This document shows, piece after piece, positions 6,859 through 12,468 of a stretch of 12,468 nt of DNA. Position numbers and translations under genes: made by a program. The DNA comes from Hemicentrotus pulcherrimus. Taxonomy: Eukaryota; Echinodermata; Echinoidea; Camarodonta; Strongylocentrotidae. Within the stretch, counting starts at the first letter, position 1. Each line of letters starts with the position of its first letter. The notes beneath the pieces are model-generated. The model worked only from the letters and a program-made list of their open reading frames with translations, was not told where the DNA came from and searched no databases. Location of the stretch: contig BEXV01002060.1 of NCBI GenBank assembly GCA_003118195.1, positions 33,813-46,280 of the forward strand, read 5' to 3'.

Positions 6859-7479
6859 GGTTGAAGAAAGGGCAAGAAAGGATGAGACAATGAGACTTCA
6901 ACAATGAAGTAAATATCGTCAGAGAAACAAGAAGACGTGAACTCTGAAAAGATATAATACGACGTTAAAATATTCTTTGAACATAATTATCAGTAACGTT
7001 TTTTTTATTTTTCTAAATTCTCAATAGTAAGATATTAACTGGTTATCCCTTTATGAAGAATAGAAGGTCAGGATGTTCCTTGCAGGCACCTCAAATTGAT
7101 TTTGATTTTATATCAGAATTTTCAAAACAGTGCAACTTGGGCCACAGTTGAAGAATGACTAAGTCACAAAACTATGTTTGTCATCAAAACATCTTAATCT
7201 TCAGTGAAGCAAAATTATGCCAATTATCAGGAGTATAATTAAAATATACTTCCGGTAAAAAGGTCCGGAGAAGGCTCGCCGAAAAAAAAAACAGATTTCC
7301 GACATGGACGTCCATTAATTTTTGTTATCAAGCTGCGTTCGAAATCTTTTAATAAGAATACACAGACGCGCTCATCGCGCTTATTGATGTACTGCGTAAT
7401 AGCAGGTGAAAAACAAATGGAGGTTAAGTTATTGGTTGTCGTAATAGGGCCTCTAGTCTAGAGTAAGTCGTCGGTTTAG

Positions 7480-7485
7480 AATAAA
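7480..7485 (+). promoter_or_regulatory. Candidate poly(A) signal AATAAA (distal)
   Basis: A canonical hexamer about 1.1 kb after the stop, with a T/G-containing stretch about 25-40 bases downstream. Further AATAAA copies at 7935-7940, 8428-8433 and 8496-8501 are expected by chance in such AT-rich DNA. Confidence 0.35.
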
Positions 7486-8053
7486 TAAGTACGGATCTTT
7501 CTCCCGCCTAGTTGCTCGTGTTATTGAATCAAGAATCGTCGACAAACTGTATCAAAAGAGCAAATAAGTAAGACTTAGAAAGATTATATTCAAATGAAAG
7601 GTGAACATTTGTACCGAGCAGAATTTGCTCAATATCTTCCAAGTCAATTTTCTACTTGTGCACTGGCAATCCCTTATACAACAATTAAACAATTTACCTT
7701 TTGTTGGTAGTTATTATTAAACATATTATTCCTGAGATTTTGTTTTCCATTTAAGGCGGTGGAACCTTATTAAATTGTTTAAATATATATGATTCAATGT
7801 GCAATTTGTTGTATGATAATCACATAATGTTGTATTTTTGTTGCATTGTACAAGTCATTTATTATTATTTCTCTGTAGTTTTTTTTTTAACAGTGTTATT
7901 ATTTGAATTACATACTTATTTTCAATATTTGAACAATAAAAAAGAAGGCATTTGGACTAAAGCAACCACTCGATTATTATGTTCATCGTGAATGTAGGCC
8001 TAAACAATGCAAGGGACACTGACATCAAACCAGTTTCAGAGCCTTTGATTAGA

Positions 8054-8284
8054 AGAGTTTGGCCAACCCGGTTCAAAGTGGGCACAAAGTGGCGAACAGC
8101 CTATTGTTGGGCTGGCACAAAACATAAACCAATTTGGCAAAACTCTTGTGTATAGATGGCACTGAGAGGTTTCGCTGATCAGAGCCATCTACGTTGAACC
8201 AATGTGAAGCCACCTTGCAAATACTAACGCATGATTCTAAAATCAACCTAAGTGTGACTGCTATGGTACAGGACGCCATCTATA
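8054..8284. repeat. Nested inverted repeats (possible decayed repeat element)
   Basis: AGAGTTTGGCCAA at 8054-8066 pairs with TTGGCAAAACTCT at 8134-8146 (12 of 13). Just after it, TATAGATGGC at 8151-8160 pairs with GCCATCTATA at 8275-8284, and also, over 8 bases, with GCCATCTA at 8184-8191. No target duplication or coding sequence is clear. Confidence 0.4.
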
Positions 8285-8874
8285 TGATTTCCTACCAAGT
8301 ATTCATTTACATGTATTATGTAGAATACGCATGTTATCATTAGCTTTAGAATAACATAAAGTATTTATCAAATACTAGTTCATGCCTTCCTGGCACGTTA
8401 TACGTGCTGAATGTTTATAAATATTATAATAAATTTCGGGGGAATGTAATCCACCCCACCCCGTCAATTTAGCGTAATCCTTCTTTAGTGTGCAAAATAA
8501 ATATGTCGTGACCAAAAGTACATACCAAAAGGATGTATTGATTTACATCTGTTTTTTATGCACATTTCCAGAGATATCTTTTGATTTTATACACTGTCAT
8601 AATGTGTAAATTGCGGAGAATGTGAAAAAGGCCGAATTGTCGTTTGGGGGCAATTTTGATGATGATGTAAAAGAGATTCAATGCAGAGAAAACAATACTA
8701 TGATGTTTATTGGACCAGTTAATCGGCACATTCGATCTATTGCTTTGTTTGCATATCTTTGATACACATATGGGGCACCAGGCCCCATCAGGCAGAGCTG
8801 AGGATTGAAATGGGTTATAACAAAATATTGCAAAAAATATTGCAACATTATTTACTTTACTTGTATCAAAGAGA

Positions 8875-8960
8875 ACTGCTGCTGAGCTAACGCCATGAGC
8901 GTCCCTGGACGGTGTGTGCGCTCTATAAGTTTACACTATTATCATTATTATTATATTATG
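8875..8960 (+). repeat. Possible SINE/LINE 3' tail
   Basis: The segment GTGTGTGCGCTCTATAAG (8912-8929), followed after a few bases by ATT/ATTATT repeats to about 8957, resembles the GCGCTATATAA-(ATT)n tails I remember from non-LTR retroelements in marine animals. No pol III box is evident upstream, so the body of the element was not identified. Confidence 0.35.
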
Positions 8961-10595
8961 TTGATTTTGTCAACTCGATTGCTTGCCTGAGGCTTACCTG
9001 ACAACCAAGATACTAAATGTATCGAACATAATATGGCTAGTGGTATTCGTTTGTCTCGCAATGTATGGTCAACAAGGGATCTAAAAGACCACGACGATAA
9101 TAATGGATGGAAGATGAATTACATCAACAGAGAAACTAGAATGTAAGCTTAATTTTAGTTCTGTTACTTGAATTGCTTTTCGAGAGGTTTTACTGATGTT
9201 TCAATCACGAATATTAAATGCAAAGTATTAGTAAATCTAAAAAAATCTTTCCTAGTTGAATCGAGTCTCGTAAAAGTACAACTCCCATATGTATTCTGAT
9301 ATAGGTATGTGTTCGGCACTTTAAGTTGACAATTTTCTTGTCAATATAATATACCAAAATCATCGCATGACTGCAAACATCGTACGTCCCACACCTCGCC
9401 AGTCACTGACGTTGTCTCATAAGGACCAACATTATTCTATGTCTATGTAAATTTATCTAAGTACTACTAGGTTAATTATTTAAATGTGTGTTATTTCGAT
9501 TTTGCTGATTTTTTGTTTTTATAATAATATTTCACAAAATGTACTTAATAAGAAATTAAAGTGAGCAGTTGAGTGAGGTGCGATTGATTTTCTTACTTCC
9601 CTGTAAACACGAGATAAATACATGCGCTATCGAGGATCAGAAATTTGTTAATGCTGGAACTGAAATTCTTATTCTAAAGGAAATACAAAGATTTTGAATG
9701 TTTTCGTGAAGGTTTAGTATCAACTTTCTTACTACTATTTAGCGCGAGTTCTCTACGTTTATGTACGTTAATATAATAAACAGAAAAACAATGTTTTCGT
9801 AATGAATTCGTGGTTATAAATTCATATCATAACATGAACTTAGTGAGATCTGGAGTCAAATTAAAACGAATTTAACATGGTCAGTGATTGTGTTAGTATG
9901 TTTCCAATTATATCTGTACTGAAGCGTTGTGATAAATTTATATTATTTTATTTATTTATCTCAGTATATAAACATAAACAAAAATCACAAACATGATAAA
10001 TGGCGATCCACTCATGGACGCAATTACGCTAGACTGTTAATTTAAAAATATACATAAAGTGAACTTTATATTTCATACATCATATTAATGGGACATGTCG
10101 TTCTATGACATTACAATGGATGTAAACAGGTATAAACGTTTTCACTTCTGTAATCAACGTCAACATTTTGTTTAGAATACAAAAGCAAAAAGGAGTGTTA
10201 CCATGGCTTTCGACAAGATCTATCCAGATATGTCATCAGTAAATTATGTTTTGGTATAATGAAGGATGTCCCTGAGGTGAAAATTCTCTACCGCAAATAA
10301 CGCCAACCGCATTGTGTAATGTATAGAATTCATGAGACAATAAGCGATGACCGCGCCTGGAGCATCGTTTACATAATAACGCGCTAAACCACGGAAGTTA
10401 GTTTGATGTTGACGTAGATGTAATATACTTCACATTTTCTGTATCGTTCAACACAAAAATCGGCAAATACGCATATAAGCTTTTTTTATCGCTCAATTGC
10501 CATTTATTTACATGATATTTAATTATTTATTTAAAAAACGACGCGGCTTACCGCTGCAAATTTGAACGTGCCCCTACCTGACACGCACGTGTTCT

Positions 10596-10609
10596 ATGTA
10601 GGCCTACAT
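10596..10609. repeat. 14-bp perfect palindrome ATGTAGGCCTACAT
   Basis: The sequence is its own reverse complement. The shorter core GTAGGCCTA also occurs near 7994. The GTAGGCCTAC word is one I associate with echinoderm and hemichordate non-coding DNA. A role is unknown. Confidence 0.6.
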
Positions 10610-10691
10610 CGTGGAGAGTGCGACATCAGTTTTTTCCGTAAAGAGTTGCTTTTGGACCAATGCACAATTGAGCGCTAAGTCAGGGTCTCCG

Positions 10692-10948
10692 TATGTGGCT
10701 ATCACTATGAACATGACTGAAAAAGAAAGCGGACAAAATATACAGTTCCTTAGATAGACTTAGATAGACAAAGGAACATCCCTTCACCTCTATTATGTAA
10801 AAATATGTAGAACATGTGTCACATGCATATTCACCTGTTCTACACATTTTTACATAATAAATGATGTTCCTATGTCTACCTGAGGAACTGTATATTTTGT
10901 CCGCTTTCTTTGTCCGTCATGTTCATAGTAGTAATAATATGTGGCTAT
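10692..10948. mobile_element. Fold-back (long hairpin) element flanked by 11-bp direct repeats
   Basis: Outer arms from 10704 and to 10929 pair for about 55 bases (ACTATGAACATGAC ... AAAGCGGACAAAATATACAG against its reverse complement) with few mismatches. Pairing then continues inward (GGAACATC, ATTATGTAAAAAT, GTAGAACA) to a loop at about 10819-10831. The left arm carries an extra tandem copy of TTAGATAGAC (10750-10769). TATGTGGCTAT occurs at 10692-10702 and again at 10938-10948, and looks like a target-site duplication. Duplications of 9-11 bp with long inverted arms are typical of Mutator-like elements. Eight extra bases separate the right arm from its flanking repeat. No transposase is present. 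Confidence 0.75.
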
Positions 10949-11157
10949 AGATTTAGCCAGGTTCGGTTATGTGCATTTACATGGCCGGAAGTTGGAGTGG
11001 GCTTACGTTACCCTGTACAATACCGTCACATATTTTCTTAGTTATCTGAATTTACCTGATTTATACAACAGACGACAATAGACCGGTTTACTAATGCACT
11101 CAAATTTATGGGTGTTTCTTTCCTGGTTACTAAGTGACGAATTGTTCCATTAATCTG

Positions 11158-11280
11158 TTAATAGGGACTTTTAGATTGCGTGGACTGATACGTGTGACGT
11201 CAATTCAAGGCAGTGCATTAAAAGGACGTCGACCGTAGCAATCCCCATTGTCTTCGTGCGAATCTAAAAGTCCCTATTAA
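11158..11280. mobile_element. Short MITE-like element bounded by TTAA
   Basis: Perfect inverted repeats of 20 bases, including TTAA, lie at 11158-11177 and 11261-11280. Without TTAA the terminal repeat is TAGGGACTTTTAGATT. The TTAA at both outer edges fits a TTAA target duplication, as used by piggyBac-type transposases. The 83-base interior has no open frame but contains GACGTC twice. The whole element is only 123 bp. Confidence 0.7.
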
Positions 11281-12449
11281 TGAATGAACTACAGTATATG
11301 AGTTCCAGTCTGAATACATTACTTTTTACTGTTTTGGCAAGCCTCGGGCAAGCTTAAAAAATACGCGTAAAATCTGAATATGTTAGCAACCCTGTCTATT
11401 TCCTGTTATTGATATACATTGTTGAGCAATACACAAGTGTTTGAGTTTTGTTTTGTATGAAGTATTTAAACATGATTATGTATGCATTGAATTATTAATA
11501 AATAACTACAATTGTTAATAAAGCTACAGTTTGTACGAGTCTTGTGTAGACTGGACGTGTATACAAATGAAGATTTTATTTTAAAACAAATTCTATTGTA
11601 AGTTGGTTGTGCAGAACAGAACCTTCTTGATGCTGTTAACAAGATCCCCCAAAAGCTACCCATAAAGACACCTCTTTCAAACATGTCAAAGTAAACTGCG
11701 GCGGTTGTTGTTGTTGTTCTTTAAAAAACAACAAGTGTAATACGCTTCAAATTGCTGTATCTAATAGCTCAGTGAATATGTGTAGGACCTTTGTTGCCAC
11801 TTATTTACACGTTTTATAAAAAAAAAAAATCCGCAGCGGTTTACCTCTCCGTATGGGAACAAGCCTTTATTATGATTCCCCATCTAAAAATTTCTTCATT
11901 TACATTAACAGCGCTTTTCAAAATTTACATTTTCATTACGTTTATTGTAAATGTTTTCTTTCACACTCTAATCAAAACACTTTTATCCACATCGTCTCGC
12001 CTGGATTAGAACTCTTTTAAACTTGTGCTTACATTAACAGTTGCAAAGTAGGGCAAACATCATGGCTTGTCCTACCTAGCTAACCACACGTAGTGTATTC
12101 TATCCTCATTCTGACTATTGAAATCCAATTATTTGTAGCAGGTGAATTAAATAATTTTTAACGAGGAACTTTAACAAGATTTGTGCGTTAAAAGTGATTA
12201 AATTACGAAAATGGCCATTTTTAAAAATCCATTTAACATTTTTTTTTTCTTCTCAAACGAGTCATTCAGCTTTCAACAGGGAGTGTAACATTTAGGTAGC
12301 TGGCATTCACAATTAGATGCCGATGACCTCGGCTTTTTATGTCATTAAAATGATGCAAAAATCTCTTTCAATACTATAATCATAATACAGTTGAGGGCAC
12401 TGATATTATTTCCATAAAAACCCCAACAATTAATTTTGATTTTAGGAGT
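11281..12449. other. AT-rich region without recognisable genes
   Basis: Frames of 72 codons at 11466-11684 (minus) and 11791-12009 (plus) show no motif and no splice context. Several homopolymer runs occur, such as A at about 11818-11829 and T at about 12239-12249. Nothing functional can be supported. Confidence 0.6.
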
Positions 12450-12468
12450 GGGGGGGGGGGGGGGGGGG
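12450..12468 (+). repeat. Poly-G run at the window edge
   Basis: Nineteen consecutive G residues reach the last base of the window, so the true length is not visible. It could be a real G homopolymer or a place where sequencing or assembly broke down. Confidence 0.85.

Larger units (their letters stand above)
6370..7520 (+). other. 3'UTR and downstream flank of the neuroligin-like gene
   Basis: No open frame of interest follows the TAG stop. Canonical AATAAA occurs at 6802-6807 and 7480-7485. The second is followed by a T/G-containing stretch (GTTGCTCGTGTTATTG at about 7511), which makes it a reasonable poly(A) site. The transcript end cannot be fixed from sequence alone. A short GC-rich patch at about 6600-6700 has no recognised function. 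Confidence 0.5.
7521..10690. other. AT-rich region without recognisable genes
   Basis: I see no exon-like open frame with family motifs on either strand. The longest frames (7797-7991 plus, 8073-8279 minus) are short and look random. Local repeat signals at 8054-8284, 8875-8960 and 10596-10609 are listed separately. Confidence 0.6.

Noticed and set aside
8073..8279. Minus-strand open frame of 68 codons
   Set aside because: No motif, no splice context, and it overlaps a cluster of inverted repeats, so it is more likely repeat-derived chance.
10704..10929. Possible microRNA gene
   Set aside because: The hairpin is far longer and more perfect than a typical animal pre-miRNA and has a flanking direct repeat, so a fold-back transposon explains it better.
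11466..12009. Two 72-codon open frames near the end of the window
   Set aside because: Short, AT-driven, on opposite strands and without recognisable motifs.

Overview
The window is eukaryotic genomic DNA, most likely from a marine invertebrate. One gene on the + strand is split into exons with GT/AG introns of 516 to 2166 bp, surrounded by AT-rich non-coding DNA with microsatellites and several short inverted-repeat (MITE-like) elements. The palindrome TGTAGGCCTACA and the tail motif GCGCTCTATAAG followed by ATT repeats remind me of echinoderm or hemichordate genomes. That placement rests on memory and is weak. I see no operons, bacterial genes, CRISPR array, tRNA or rRNA.

The gene is the 3' part of a neuroligin-like cholinesterase-fold adhesion receptor. 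Four exons (1049-1499, 3666-3886, 4403-4550, 5502-6369) join in one open frame with matching split codons (phases 2, 1 and 2) and give the last 561 residues. These cover the C-terminal half of the alpha/beta-hydrolase ectodomain, a Ser/Thr/Pro-rich stalk, one transmembrane helix and a cytoplasmic tail of about 109 residues ending in EFEV. The 5' exons, including the one with the catalytic-serine position, lie upstream of base 1. Compared with vertebrate neuroligins as I remember them, this protein keeps one ectodomain disulfide, has lost both cysteines of another, has a longer loop beside the neurexin-binding surface, and ends in a different class of PDZ ligand.

Layout: 1-1048, upstream intron. 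1049-1499, exon A. 1500-3665, intron with a purine-rich tract, a two-copy ~165 bp repeat and a ~650 bp pyrimidine-rich degenerate tandem repeat. 3666-3886, exon B, with a CAGTAG tandem acceptor. 3887-4402, intron with a degenerate TTAGGG-like array flanked by inverted repeats. 4403-4550, exon C. 4551-5501, intron with a GC-rich 327 bp MITE-like element. 5502-6369, last coding exon. After that come 3'UTR sequence with candidate poly(A) signals and a GA microsatellite, then about 5 kb with no recognisable gene. That stretch holds a SINE-tail-like segment, a 226 bp fold-back element flanked by 11-bp direct repeats, a 123 bp element bounded by TTAA, and a terminal poly-G run at the window edge.

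I found no new multi-gene system. The most interesting material is the divergent neuroligin itself and the variety of fold-back elements in and beside it.
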